From NCBI GenBank assembly GCA_016794585.1, contig JAEUJM010000003.1:1-64000 (forward strand): DNA of 64,000 bases. The letters run 5' to 3'. Positions 8,711-16,654 of this stretch are shown here, one piece after another. The translations under genes and the position numbers were made by a program. Source of the stretch: Acidimicrobiales bacterium (GTDB lineage: Bacteria; Actinomycetota; Acidimicrobiia; Acidimicrobiales; DATDAH01). Position 1 is the first letter of the stretch. Every line of letters begins with the position of its first letter. Under the pieces are notes generated by a model. The model made no database searches, was not told the origin of the DNA, and worked only from the letters and a program-made list of their open reading frames with translations.

Positions 8711-10089
8711 GTGTCGTCGCCCGTCAGCTCGGGGCCGAGGTGGGTCCAGATTGCTTCGGCGGACAGACGGGCACCCAGCTCGTTGGTGTGCAACCCGTCG
8801 ATGTAGACCGGCCCGGGTGCGTTGAGGAGCGCGTCGGAGATGTCGATGCTGCCCGTCGCCTCCACGACCCGGTCGCCCAGCTCCGCATACGCCGCGGGAG
8901 GGCCGGTCGTCGACGGCTCCCCGCCGGGCTGCCAGAACACGAGCGACGGCACCCCGTACCGGTCGGCCTCGTTCCGAATGAGACGGACGCTCCGACGGTA
9001 GATCTGCTCGGCCTCGTCGATGGCTCGCGCCTGGTCCGCCGGCGAGGGCGTATAGGGAGCGGGCTGCGCCTGGGCGGCCGGGACCGCTTGGTCGCCCAGC
9101 CAGCCGACGACTCGGTCGACGACGCCGACGTCTCGGTAGCGATCGACGATCGACGGTTCGCTCACGGGTTGCTCGCCGGGCAACGGCGGGGACCGGTCGA
9201 ACGCCTCCCGGTAGTGCTCGATCTGGTAGATCGACGGTTGGGCACCGAGGTTCTCGGGAGACTCGAGCAGGCTGTAGATCTCGTTGGCCCCGTGATAGAA
9301 GACGGCGAGGTCGGGGGCCGGCTGGCGGGCCAGCTCCTGTTCGAGCACCAGCCACTCCTGGAACGCCGTGTAGCCACGCTCGCCGAAGTTGCGCACCCGC
9401 AAGGTCACCCCCTCGGACTCCGCGAGGCGCGCCACCTCGGAGGGGATGGTGTGCCCGTCGCGCTGGCCCTCCCCCCACAGGGTGGAACCACCGAAGAACC
9501 AGACATCGAACGCCTCCTCGCGAGTGGCGTCGGCCGGCTCGTACGACGCCCGCTCGCCCGCGGCCGAGGTGATGTGGCGGCCGCGCACCGGCTGCTCCCG
9601 CGGACCGAGGAACGGGACGTACGTGTAGCGGACCGCCTCGAGCTCGGCGAAGTAGCGGTCGGCCCAGGGGGAGCCGGCGTAGGCCTCCGACTCGGCCCGC
9701 TCATCCTCGGCCGGCGGCAGGTCTGCCGTCGCGAGGTCCAGGACATCCACCGAGCCCTCCGGTGGCCCCAGGAACCGATCCCACAATGCACCCACGCCCC
9801 AATCGAACGCGACGAGCACGACCGAGATGCCCACGACCGCAGGCAGGACCCGGAACGCGAGCAAGGACGCGGTCCGACCACCCCAGCGACTGCCTCCAGC
9901 GAGCGCCGCTCGGGTCGCCGACGCCACCGCCGGAGCCCGCTCCCAGAGGAGACCGACCTGGACCACCACAGCGAGCGCAACGGCGACCGCGACGAGACCA
10001 CCGACCAGGAGAGCGAGCACGACCACTGGTGCCGCCGGCACCGCCAGCCAGGCCCGGGAGCGCGTCACTGCTCGCTCCGGCGCCGACAT
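8707..10089 (-). CDS. Membrane-anchored SGNH/GDSL hydrolase or O-acyltransferase, first gene of operon
   Basis: 460 aa. Hydrophobic stretches at about 13-47 and 81-95, then an SGNH domain with WFFGGSTLWG (S202), FYHGANE and IDGLHTNELG (H434). Catalytic residues are complete. It shares the motif SxYEPAD and the block following the nucleophile, GQRDGHTIPSEVARLAE, with its paralogues. First gene of the tightly overlapping trio 10089-5904. The start is set by TAGGGT ending 8 nt upstream of the ATG. A role in acylating or deacylating an exported polymer is inferred from the glycan-export genes of the island. Confidence 0.88.
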   Translation of the reverse strand: MSAPERAVTRSRAWLAVPAAPVVVLALLVGGLVAVAVALAVVVQVGLLWERAPAVASATRAALAGGSRWGGRTASLLAFRVLPAVVGISVVLVAFDWGVGALWDRFLGPPEGSVDVLDLATADLPPAEDERAESEAYAGSPWADRYFAELEAVRYTYVPFLGPREQPVRGRHITSAAGERASYEPADATREEAFDVWFFGGSTLWGEGQRDGHTIPSEVARLAESEGVTLRVRNFGERGYTAFQEWLVLEQELARQPAPDLAVFYHGANEIYSLLESPENLGAQPSIYQIEHYREAFDRSPPLPGEQPVSEPSIVDRYRDVGVVDRVVGWLGDQAVPAAQAQPAPYTPSPADQARAIDEAEQIYRRSVRLIRNEADRYGVPSLVFWQPGGEPSTTGPPAAYAELGDRVVEATGSIDISDALLNAPGPVYIDGLHTNELGARLSAEAIWTHLGPELTGDDT

Positions 10090-10097
10090 CGGGCGAA

Positions 10098-10103
10098 ACC
10101 CTA
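10098..10103 (-). promoter_or_regulatory. -10 hexamer TAGGGT of the SGNH operon
   Basis: Minus-strand TAGGGT ends 8 nt before the ATG at 10089, giving an almost leaderless transcript for the three SGNH genes. Confidence 0.5.
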
Positions 10104-10143
10104 GCCAGCGCCCCTTCCCCTCCGGCCGCGGGCAGCGACGCCG

Positions 10144-11712
10144 TCAGGGGGCGGGCGGCCCGGCCCAGTAGTACGTGTCGGCGGCCGCCAGGGTGTGCAC
10201 GCCACCGCCGGGCCGGGGCGTGGAGCAGAGACGGACCAGGAGGCCGGCCTTGTCCCGCAACGGGCTCGGTGCCAGCAGCAGGGTCTGGTCGACCGCGTCG
10301 GGACCCGCCCACTCGTCCACCACCCACACGTGGGGTCCGACGGCGGCGGCGAGCGCCTCGAGCGCCTCACCGAACGATGTGCCCGCGAGATCCCGCAGCG
10401 GGGCCACGCCCGGGGGCAGCACCGGATCGAGGTCGACCTCGACGACGCGGTCCTCGGCGTCGGTCACGATCTCCCCCACCTGCCCGTCCGTGGCCCAGGC
10501 CGCAAGCGCCGACCGACGCTCGGCGACGGTCGCCGCCCCGGGGTTCACCACCGCGGCGAGGGCATGGGTGGAGGCGCTGTGCGCCAGCGTGTCGGGTCCC
10601 GGCGGCTCCCACAGGCGCAAGGGATGTCCCTGTTCTCGCTGGCGCAGCTCGGCGGACAACCAGGCGAGCACCTTGGCGCCGGCAGCGCGGTTCACGGGGA
10701 GGTCGACGGCGGTGCCCGCCAGGTCGTCACCGAGCCGGTCGAGCACCTCGGACAGCTCAGGGGTGGGCAGACGCTGCAGCCCGTGGGCGGGGTCGAGCAC
10801 GAGCTGCGGGTGCGCCTCGACGCCCAGGCGGTCCGCCAGGGCCAGGAGCCCGGTCAGCTCCGTCCAATTCTGGCGCAGGACGCAGAAGCTCAGGTCCAGG
10901 CGGGTCCCGCGGTCGCGGGCGTGGGCGGCGAAGCGCCCGAGGTTGGCCAGGACCTCCGCCTGGTCGGTACCGACGCGGATCGCCTCGTTGGTCGCCGCAC
11001 TCACCCCGTCCATGGAGAACGTGATCTGCATCGGGATCGCGTCGAGCACGCGCTCCACCCGCTCGTTCCAGACGGTGCCGTTGGTCGTGACCTGCACCTC
11101 GAGGTCCAGGTCGAGCGCCACGATGAGCTCCCAGATGCGGAAGTGCTCGCGCACCAGGAAGGGCTCGCCCCCACGGAACTCGGCCCGTCGCAGGTGCGGC
11201 AGGAACTCGGCCAACTCGGTGAAGAACCGCTCGCCGTACGCGGGCTCGAGCCGGGGCCGACCCTCGAGCACCCGCAGGCGCGACGACAGGTTCCCGCCGC
11301 ACATCACGCAGGCGAGGTTGCAGGTGTTGTGCAGGCCGAAGGCCATGAGCTCGGGCCAACGGGTGTCCCTGGGCTCGGGGTTGCGCCGGTAGTACTCGAG
11401 GTCGGCCTCACCGGTGCCCCGCTCGAGACGGTGGCGACAGGAGCCGCAGCCGTACCCGAAGTCGTCACGCTCCATGGCCCGGCGGAGAGCCTGCGCCCGC
11501 GGCCCGTCCCAGATCTCGCGCAAGGTCTGGAAGCGGACGTTGCCGAGGGGATGGGCGGCGTTCACGCAGCAGGCGTGGACGTTGCCCTCGGGGGCGAAGT
11601 CCATGACCATGAACGGCGCCGGGCACAGCACGTGGCCGGGCGGGGGCACCGATGCCCCCTCGACCCCGCCGACGACCGGCGCGGGCGTCACGTGCAGCGG
11701 TCCGGGGGCCAT
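10144..11712 (-). CDS. N-terminal-twitch radical SAM protein with PAS-like C-terminus
   Basis: 522 aa. Twitch cysteines C30, C48/C49, C89-x2-C92; radical SAM motif CNLACVMC (C131, C135, C138); then FRGGEPFLV. The C-terminal 110 residues (from about GEIVTDAEDRVVEVD) are again PAS-like: a short leading strand, a helical middle and LLVRLCSTPRPGGG near the end. Of two possible starts, the ATG at 11712 is chosen because TAGCCT ends 7 nt upstream; the GTG/ATG frame extends to 11760 but lacks such support. It lies 54 nt upstream of the SGNH operon on the same strand, divergent from the dioxygenase at 11905. Confidence 0.9.
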   Translation of the reverse strand: MAPGPLHVTPAPVVGGVEGASVPPPGHVLCPAPFMVMDFAPEGNVHACCVNAAHPLGNVRFQTLREIWDGPRAQALRRAMERDDFGYGCGSCRHRLERGTGEADLEYYRRNPEPRDTRWPELMAFGLHNTCNLACVMCGGNLSSRLRVLEGRPRLEPAYGERFFTELAEFLPHLRRAEFRGGEPFLVREHFRIWELIVALDLDLEVQVTTNGTVWNERVERVLDAIPMQITFSMDGVSAATNEAIRVGTDQAEVLANLGRFAAHARDRGTRLDLSFCVLRQNWTELTGLLALADRLGVEAHPQLVLDPAHGLQRLPTPELSEVLDRLGDDLAGTAVDLPVNRAAGAKVLAWLSAELRQREQGHPLRLWEPPGPDTLAHSASTHALAAVVNPGAATVAERRSALAAWATDGQVGEIVTDAEDRVVEVDLDPVLPPGVAPLRDLAGTSFGEALEALAAAVGPHVWVVDEWAGPDAVDQTLLLAPSPLRDKAGLLVRLCSTPRPGGGVHTLAAADTYYWAGPPAP

Positions 11713-11719
11713 CGCCGGC

Positions 11720-11725
11720 AGGCTA
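11720..11725 (-). promoter_or_regulatory. -10 hexamer TAGCCT, leaderless promoter
   Basis: Minus-strand TAGCCT ends 7 nt before the ATG at 11712. Confidence 0.45.
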
Positions 11726-11791
11726 CCGAGACGGGCTCGACACCCCGTCCGGCCTCGCACCCGGACGCCGAGGCGGGACAGGGGCCACTGG

Positions 11792-11797
11792 TATGCT
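11792..11797 (+). promoter_or_regulatory. -10 hexamer TATGCT of the HxG dioxygenase gene
   Basis: TATGCT is the best -10 match between the divergent genes. It would start transcription near 11804 and leave a leader of about 100 nt before the GTG at 11905, exceptional among the short-leader genes here. Confidence 0.4.
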
Positions 11798-11904
11798 CTG
11801 CTCGCTGATCCCTGGCGAGCCTCAGCCCGAACGCTGGCTCCACGGCTCCGGCCGAGAGCCGGGACGACGGGCTCGAGCCGTCGTTACGAAACCGGAGGAC
11901 TCCC
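11798..11904 (+). promoter_or_regulatory. Structured 5' leader with competing hairpins
   Basis: The leader contains CTCGC/GCGAG (11801-11805 with 11815-11819), CGGCTC/GAGCCG (11843-11848 with 11856-11861) and ACGACGG/CCGTCGT (11864-11870 with 11878-11884). Extra copies of GAGCC and GGCTC (11817-11821, 11836-11840) allow alternative pairings. A GGAGG at 11894-11898 stands 6 nt before the GTG. This is the layout expected of a riboregulator acting on translation. No known riboswitch class is recognised. Confidence 0.35.
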
Positions 11905-12771
11905 GTGTTCGACCGCTGGCGACGTCGCCGAAAGAACGACCTAGTCCCCACCGATCTCCCGATCGCTTGGTACGACTTCCAGTCCACGGATGCGGCGGCG
12001 CACCCGACCATGGTCGTCGACATCATGGGTCAGCGCATCGACGGCATGACGGTGCGCGGCGTCTTCCGCCCCGAGGAGGTCGAGCGGGCGGTGGCCTCGC
12101 TCCCCCAGCACCGCGCCCACGAGACCCCGGTCGTCTTCGGCACGGTGTTGGCCCGCCCCCTGATGCAGAGCGGCATGTCACGCGATCGGACCCAGCACCT
12201 CGATGACGCCGACCGCTTCCGGGAGGAGTTCCGGGAGATGTTCGGGTTCGATCCCCACGAGCGCCTCGCCGAGCTCTTCGCGACGATGTCCGGAGGGCTC
12301 CCGCTCACCGCGCCCCGCGAGGACGGTCGGTCCTACAACCCGGGCCAGATCCGCATCATGGAGCCCGACGGCGGCGGCCTCGCCGCGCACGCCGGCAACG
12401 AGTTCCTCATCTCGAACAAGGAGGGCTCGGCGGACCACCTGTGGGAGACCACCGACGCGCTGGACCACATGAGCTACTTCGTCGTGCTCCAGCGGCCCGA
12501 TCGGGGAGGTGAGCTCTCGGTCTACGACAAGCTCTGGGAGGACCCCCGCGACCAGGGCGACGGACCGTCGATCCCGCTGACGCACGAGGCGGCCTATTTC
12601 GACGATCTCGCCCACCTCACCATCGACCCGGACCCCGGAGACCTCGTCGTGTTCCGTGGTGGGCGCCGGTGGCATCGGGTGGAGGAGGTCTTCGGGAGTC
12701 GTCCCCGCCTCACCTACGGCGGGTTCGCCGCCCCCAGCCACGATCGCACCGAGATCCACTGCTGGGCCTGA
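11905..12771 (+). CDS. Fe(II)/2-oxoglutarate-type enzyme with HxG motif, possible BesD-like halogenase or hydroxylase
   Basis: 288 aa. The C-terminal half has the pattern of an Fe/2OG double-stranded beta helix: GQIRIMEPDGGGLAAHAG, then GGELSVYD, then DPGDLVVFRGGRRWHRVEEV. Iron ligands would be H162 and H257, with R268 binding 2-oxoglutarate. The position that is Asp or Glu in hydroxylases is Gly (H162-A-G164). An HxG or HxA motif opens a site for chloride and marks Fe/2OG radical halogenases such as BesD and SyrB2. Some non-halogenating relatives (AspH) also lack the carboxylate, so function is open. GTG start set by GGAGG. It stands alone between a divergent radical SAM gene and a convergent Tat protein. 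Confidence 0.7.
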   Translation: MFDRWRRRRKNDLVPTDLPIAWYDFQSTDAAAHPTMVVDIMGQRIDGMTVRGVFRPEEVERAVASLPQHRAHETPVVFGTVLARPLMQSGMSRDRTQHLDDADRFREEFREMFGFDPHERLAELFATMSGGLPLTAPREDGRSYNPGQIRIMEPDGGGLAAHAGNEFLISNKEGSADHLWETTDALDHMSYFVVLQRPDRGGELSVYDKLWEDPRDQGDGPSIPLTHEAAYFDDLAHLTIDPDPGDLVVFRGGRRWHRVEEVFGSRPRLTYGGFAAPSHDRTEIHCWA

Positions 12772-12786
12772 GCACAGAGACGCCCC

Positions 12787-12802
12787 GGGTCGGGGTGGAC
12801 CC
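12787..12802. terminator. Weak hairpin between convergent genes
   Basis: GGGTC-GGGGTG-GACCC forms a 5-bp stem in the 45-nt gap between two convergent genes. There is no U tract, so it may or may not terminate transcription. Confidence 0.25.
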
Positions 12803-12816
12803 TGCCCGGCATGAGC

Positions 12817-13803
12817 TCAGCGCTCCAGCGCGGCGACGCGGGCGGCCAGGAGGTCGAGCGCCTCGGCGACGTCGGTCGGAGCCTCGGGCCAGTCCGCCGG
12901 GTTGGCCGGCCGATACCCCACGTTCTCCGCGACGCTGAAGACCACGGCGCTCGCCGAGTCGGCCCCACGGTGACGAAAGCCCGTGCGGGGCAACTCGGGC
13001 TGGCGGATCCCTGCCGCGGAGGAGATCCCGGCGATGACCACCGACGTCCCCCGCACAGTGTCGTCGTCGAAGATGTTGTTGCCCGACGCCATGGCCACGA
13101 TCAGCGCCGCCTCGCCCTGGTGGTCGATCGACTCGACGCGCGTGGATCCGATCCCTGCCGTCGCGGCGTGCACCAGCCCACTCCCGGTGCGGAACGAGAA
13201 GAGCACGAGGGTGCCCGCCGGGGCCGTCACCTCGAAGAACGGGTGGTCGGTCGAGGTGACCCACGCGTCGTCGGCAAAGTAGTGCGACTGCTCCTGGTCG
13301 ATCACCACGACCGGCTCGGACGACTCAGAGCACAGGACGACGTCGTTGATGGCCAACAGCCGGCCGGGGTGCTCCAATCGAGCGCCATCCGCGAATCGCA
13401 CGATCACTGGGTTGCCGTGCGGGGCGAGGCCCACGCCGTTGGCGCGATCGCCGCGGAACCCCGCGCCGTCGATGTCCCACGACCCCGAGGGCACCTCGAC
13501 GTCCTGGCGGACCTCGATCCACTTGTCGCCGGGTGGCGCCGCTCGCACGGCATCGACGACCTCCTCCCAGGAGCTGAGGGCGCCCTCGTCCGCTCCCTCA
13601 CCGGGGTCCCACACGAAGGCCCTCGCCGCCGCAGCGGCCCCTTCGGAGGTCCCGTCGTCGAAGCGCCCGACCGCTGCCGCCCCGAGCACCCCACCCGCGG
13701 TCGCCAGCCCGAGCCCACGGAGCAGGGAACGGCGGGTGAGCGCCGGTTCCGGGGTCGCTGCGCCGGTCGGCTCCACGGGCGACGGGCCCGACACCTCAGC
13801 CAT
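12817..13803 (-). CDS. Tat-exported protein of unknown function, beta-rich with C-terminal coiled coil
   Basis: 328 aa. The N-terminus carries a twin-arginine signal (TRRSLLRGLGLATAGG, arginines at about 24-25) and a small-residue h-region, so it is predicted to be exported folded. The middle is strand-rich, with repeating short beta segments reminiscent of a beta-helix or phage-type fibre. The end (PTDVAEALDLLAARVAALE) is a helical segment like the trimerising tails of many exported fibre-like proteins. Its ATG overlaps the stop of the AspH-like gene by 8 nt, so the two are co-transcribed. It may bind or present the same surface polymer; no enzyme motif recognised. Confidence 0.75.
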   Translation of the reverse strand: MAEVSGPSPVEPTGAATPEPALTRRSLLRGLGLATAGGVLGAAAVGRFDDGTSEGAAAAARAFVWDPGEGADEGALSSWEEVVDAVRAAPPGDKWIEVRQDVEVPSGSWDIDGAGFRGDRANGVGLAPHGNPVIVRFADGARLEHPGRLLAINDVVLCSESSEPVVVIDQEQSHYFADDAWVTSTDHPFFEVTAPAGTLVLFSFRTGSGLVHAATAGIGSTRVESIDHQGEAALIVAMASGNNIFDDDTVRGTSVVIAGISSAAGIRQPELPRTGFRHRGADSASAVVFSVAENVGYRPANPADWPEAPTDVAEALDLLAARVAALER

Positions 13804-14629
13804 CGAGCGCGTCGTGGGTCGAAGCCCGGGCCAGCGCCGCCACCCGTTCGGGCATGCCCCGGTGCGAGGGGTGGTACCGGTACTGGCGCTGCACGAACCG
13901 GTTGAGCAGCGAGAGCGGGAACGACAGGGGCATCACGGTCTCGACCATGAGCAGCACACGGTCGTCGTCCGCGTCGTTCCAGACCTCGTGCATGACGTTG
14001 ACGTCGAACAGGACGCTGCGCCCCTCCTGCCACTCGATGACCTCGTCGACCACCCGGATGCGGCAGTCGCCCGGTTCGCCCGGCACGACGAGCGGGAGTT
14101 GGTAGCGAAGGGCGCCCCGGTTGGGGTCGGAATGGTCGCCGATGTGGCCGCCGCCCTCGAGGATGCTGAAGCCGACCGTGGTCATCTGCGGGCAGGCCGA
14201 GAGGGCGGCCACGGTCGCCGGGAACCGGCCGGCGGTCTCGTCGACCCACTGCCCGTTGGCCACGAGGATGAGCACCCGCCACACGCCCCGGTCGATGGGG
14301 GCGGCGTCGATCGCCTCCTGGGTCCCGGGCTGGAGACCGGCGATCTCGGCGACGTGGGGCGGCAGGCCGCCGGCGGCGCGGTAGCGGTCGTACTCCGATC
14401 GGATGGCCGGGAGGGCCGACTCGATCTCGGCCACCCACGACTGCCGGGAGGGGTCCCAGACCGCGGGCGGCTCGCCCCCGAAGCGGGAGATGAGGGCATC
14501 GTTCAGGTCGAACAGGGCGAGGACCACGGCGCCGTGGAGGCTCACCACCGCCCGCCGGAAGCGGCCGTCGGCCCGGGTGGAGACCGGCAGCAGATGGCGG
14601 GACCGAGCCAGGTAGCGCCGCTCTCCCAC
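13796..14629 (-). CDS. Aspartyl/asparaginyl beta-hydroxylase-like dioxygenase (AspH family)
   Basis: 277 aa. The AspH fold is shown by GGGHIGDHSDPNRGALRYQL, a central CRIRV strand, EWQEGRSVLFD and MHEVWND. Iron ligands are H166 and H214. Unlike most of the family, which has HxG, this copy reads H166-S-D168 and may keep a carboxylate ligand. The long upstream frame is a shadow of the divergent genes. The GTG at 14629 is supported by TACCGT ending 6 nt upstream. It is followed with an 8-nt overlap by the Tat protein. Substrate unknown; family members hydroxylate Asp/Asn side chains or modify lipids and small molecules. Confidence 0.88.
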   Translation of the reverse strand: MGERRYLARSRHLLPVSTRADGRFRRAVVSLHGAVVLALFDLNDALISRFGGEPPAVWDPSRQSWVAEIESALPAIRSEYDRYRAAGGLPPHVAEIAGLQPGTQEAIDAAPIDRGVWRVLILVANGQWVDETAGRFPATVAALSACPQMTTVGFSILEGGGHIGDHSDPNRGALRYQLPLVVPGEPGDCRIRVVDEVIEWQEGRSVLFDVNVMHEVWNDADDDRVLLMVETVMPLSFPLSLLNRFVQRQYRYHPSHRGMPERVAALARASTHDALDG

Positions 14630-14635
14630 GCCAGG

Positions 14636-14641
14636 ACGGTA
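14636..14641 (-). promoter_or_regulatory. -10 hexamer TACCGT, leaderless promoter
   Basis: Minus-strand TACCGT ends 6 nt before the GTG at 14629 of the AspH-like gene. Confidence 0.5.
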
Positions 14642-14695
14642 CCACCGGCCCCCGACCGCTCCCTGAGGCGTCGGAACGCATGCCACACTCCTCCG

Positions 14696-15040
14696 GTGTT
14701 CCGGTCCGGCGGGTTCCCGCGCGCACGCGCCCTTGCCTTCAGCGTCGCCCTGCTGGCGGTCGCCGCCGCGACGGGCTGCTCGAGCGGCGAGGGCGACGGC
14801 GGTGCCGAGGCCACGGTGGGGCGGACCGGCTTCGTCGCCGCGATGGAGGAGCGGTACGGCGTCGACGGCGAACAGGCCGCCTGCATCGCCGACTACGTGT
14901 TCGAGGACTACGACCCGGCCGAGATCGCCGTCCTCGCCGAGGAGGGGATGCCGGCGCTGCCCCAGGCGCGCTGGGAGCCCTACCTGAACGCCACCGTCGC
15001 CTGCATCACCCACGACCAGCCACTGGCGGGTGGGTCGTGA
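14696..15040 (+). CDS. Small lipoprotein coupled to an SGNH protein
   Basis: 114 aa. A lipoprotein signal peptide ends in a lipobox VAAATGC, followed by a flexible Ser/Gly/Asp stretch. The mature part is helical with two conserved cysteines (AACIADYVFEDYDP and ATVACITHD). It is homologous to the lipoprotein at 48503-48820, which shows the same cysteine spacing and the same relation to an SGNH gene. CACACT ends 6 nt before the GTG, supporting this start. Its stop overlaps the SGNH start (GTGA at 15037). Probably an outer-face partner or chaperone of the SGNH protein (inference). Confidence 0.82.
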   Translation: MFRSGGFPRARALAFSVALLAVAAATGCSSGEGDGGAEATVGRTGFVAAMEERYGVDGEQAACIADYVFEDYDPAEIAVLAEEGMPALPQARWEPYLNATVACITHDQPLAGGS

Positions 15041-16611
15041 GCCGGTTCCTCGCGCCGGCGCTGGCCGGGCTCCTCGCCCTCGGTGCGGCGGCCGCCGGGC
15101 ACCCCTGGATGGCCGGAGGGCTCCTGGTGGTCGCGGTGTTGCTCCTCCAGCCCGTCCTCCTGCGTCCACCCCGACCCCGGCGGGAACGGCCGGCTCGGGT
15201 CGGCCCCCCGGCCCACCGACGCGCCGGCTCCCTCGTCGTGCTCACCGCCCGCTCGCTCCTCGGCGCCGTGGCGGCGGTGGTCGGCACCGCGTTGGCACTG
15301 TTCGTGTTCTACCTCGTCCTGACGCCGCTCGGGCTCGCCGCACGACTGCTCGGGGTGCGCCTGCTCCCCGAGGGCGAGTGGCGCCGGCGCGAGCGGTCCG
15401 GCGCCACCCCGCGTCGGTCGGCGGTGAAGGCGCCCACGGGCCGGGCCGTCGGCAGCGCGAGCAGCGGCCCGCGCCTCACCTGGCAGGTGGCGGTCGGGCT
15501 GGTGCTGGTGGGGGCGCTCGTGGCGGTCCTGGCCCCACGGGTGCTCGACCGCGACCCCGACGAGTCCGCCATCCCAGAACAGCTCCGGGGAGCGACCTAC
15601 AACGCCTTCGACGCCCCGGCGCTCGCCGATGCCGAGTGGAAGAACGAGGCGGGTGTCGAGTTCTCGGAGGCGAGCGCCGGGCTCACCTACACCCCGTACG
15701 TCGGCAACTCGCTGCGCGACTACGAAGGCCGGTACGTGAACATCGCCGACCGGCAGCGCCGGAGCTACGAGACGACGCTCGAACCCGGGGACGAGGAGGT
15801 GGACGTGTGGTTCTTCGGCGGCTCCACCATGTTCGGGTTCTCGGCCCAGCGCGACGACCACACCATCGCGTCCGAGGTGGTCCGCCTCGCCGAGGCCGAC
15901 GGCGTCGCCGTGCGCGCCCACAACTTCGGTTCCCCCGGGTACGTGAACATGCAGGAGACCGCGCTCGCCGCCCAGCTCCTCGCCGCCGGCCAACGCCCCG
16001 ATCTGATGGTGTTCTACGACGGCATCAACGACCTGGCCCTCCAGTTCCAACAGGGCTTCGGCGGTATCGGCATCGCGGGAGACCCGAGCGACCTGTCGGC
16101 CTTCGGGTTCCGGGAGCTGCTCGCCGGTCAGTTCACCGGATCAGCGGAGCCCCCCGCCCCTCTCGGGTCCGTTCCCGATCTCGGCCGGCCGCCGAGTGCC
16201 GACGCGGTGATCGACGCACTCCACGAGGTGTACGGACGCGGCATCGGCCTCGCCGACGCGCTGGGAGCGCAGTACGGCGTTCCCGTGGCCCACTTCTGGC
16301 AACCCGACCTCTTCAACACGGTCGAGCTCGCTCCGGGTGAGCAGGAGGTCGTCGAGCGCCTCGGCATGGACGCGTTCCAGTACGAGGCCATCGCCCGCAT
16401 ATCCCGGGCCGTCGTCGAGCGCCTCCCCGAGGAGTCGATCGACCTGTCCGACGCGTTCGCAGCCACCGACGAGCCCGTCCTGACCGACCAGGCCCACACC
16501 AACGAGCTGGGCGCGCTGCTCGTCGCCCAAGCGATGTACCCCCACCTCGCACCGGCCCTCGCCGAGCTGGCCGAAGGCCGCGACGGGCGCCTTGTTACCA
16601 TCGCCCCATGA
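15037..16611 (+). CDS. Membrane-anchored SGNH/GDSL hydrolase or O-acyltransferase
   Basis: 524 aa. Hydrophobic spans at about 5-42, 66-105 and 150-168 precede an extracytoplasmic SGNH domain with WFFGGSTMFGF (S263), FYDGINDL and TDQAHTNELG (H487). Catalytic residues are intact. Closest paralogue in the window is 46893-48506, by block I (GGSTMFGF), block III and membrane topology, rather than the 5904-10089 operon. The GTG overlaps the stop of the lipoprotein gene. Expected to act on an exported polymer. Confidence 0.88.
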   Translation: MSRFLAPALAGLLALGAAAAGHPWMAGGLLVVAVLLLQPVLLRPPRPRRERPARVGPPAHRRAGSLVVLTARSLLGAVAAVVGTALALFVFYLVLTPLGLAARLLGVRLLPEGEWRRRERSGATPRRSAVKAPTGRAVGSASSGPRLTWQVAVGLVLVGALVAVLAPRVLDRDPDESAIPEQLRGATYNAFDAPALADAEWKNEAGVEFSEASAGLTYTPYVGNSLRDYEGRYVNIADRQRRSYETTLEPGDEEVDVWFFGGSTMFGFSAQRDDHTIASEVVRLAEADGVAVRAHNFGSPGYVNMQETALAAQLLAAGQRPDLMVFYDGINDLALQFQQGFGGIGIAGDPSDLSAFGFRELLAGQFTGSAEPPAPLGSVPDLGRPPSADAVIDALHEVYGRGIGLADALGAQYGVPVAHFWQPDLFNTVELAPGEQEVVERLGMDAFQYEAIARISRAVVERLPEESIDLSDAFAATDEPVLTDQAHTNELGALLVAQAMYPHLAPALAELAEGRDGRLVTIAP

Positions 16612-16649
16612 GCGTCGAGCGCCCGCTCGCCCGCCGGGCGGTGCACTGA
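16608..16649 (+). CDS. 13-residue overlapping reading frame (leader or disrupted N-terminus)
   Basis: An ATG overlaps the SGNH stop (ATGA), as at most operon joints here, but its frame ends after 13 codons at TGA 16647. All third positions are G or C, so it looks like coding DNA. The radical SAM frame becomes open only in another phase, from GTG 16655. Either this is a coupling leader, or the original start was lost by a one-base shift. Confidence 0.3.
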   Translation: MSVERPLARRAVH

Positions 16650-16654
16650 ACGCC

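Noticed and set aside
13346..14695. Upstream extension of the lipoprotein frame
   Set aside because: It covers the minus-strand Tat and AspH genes; the lipoprotein signal peptide sets the start at 14696.
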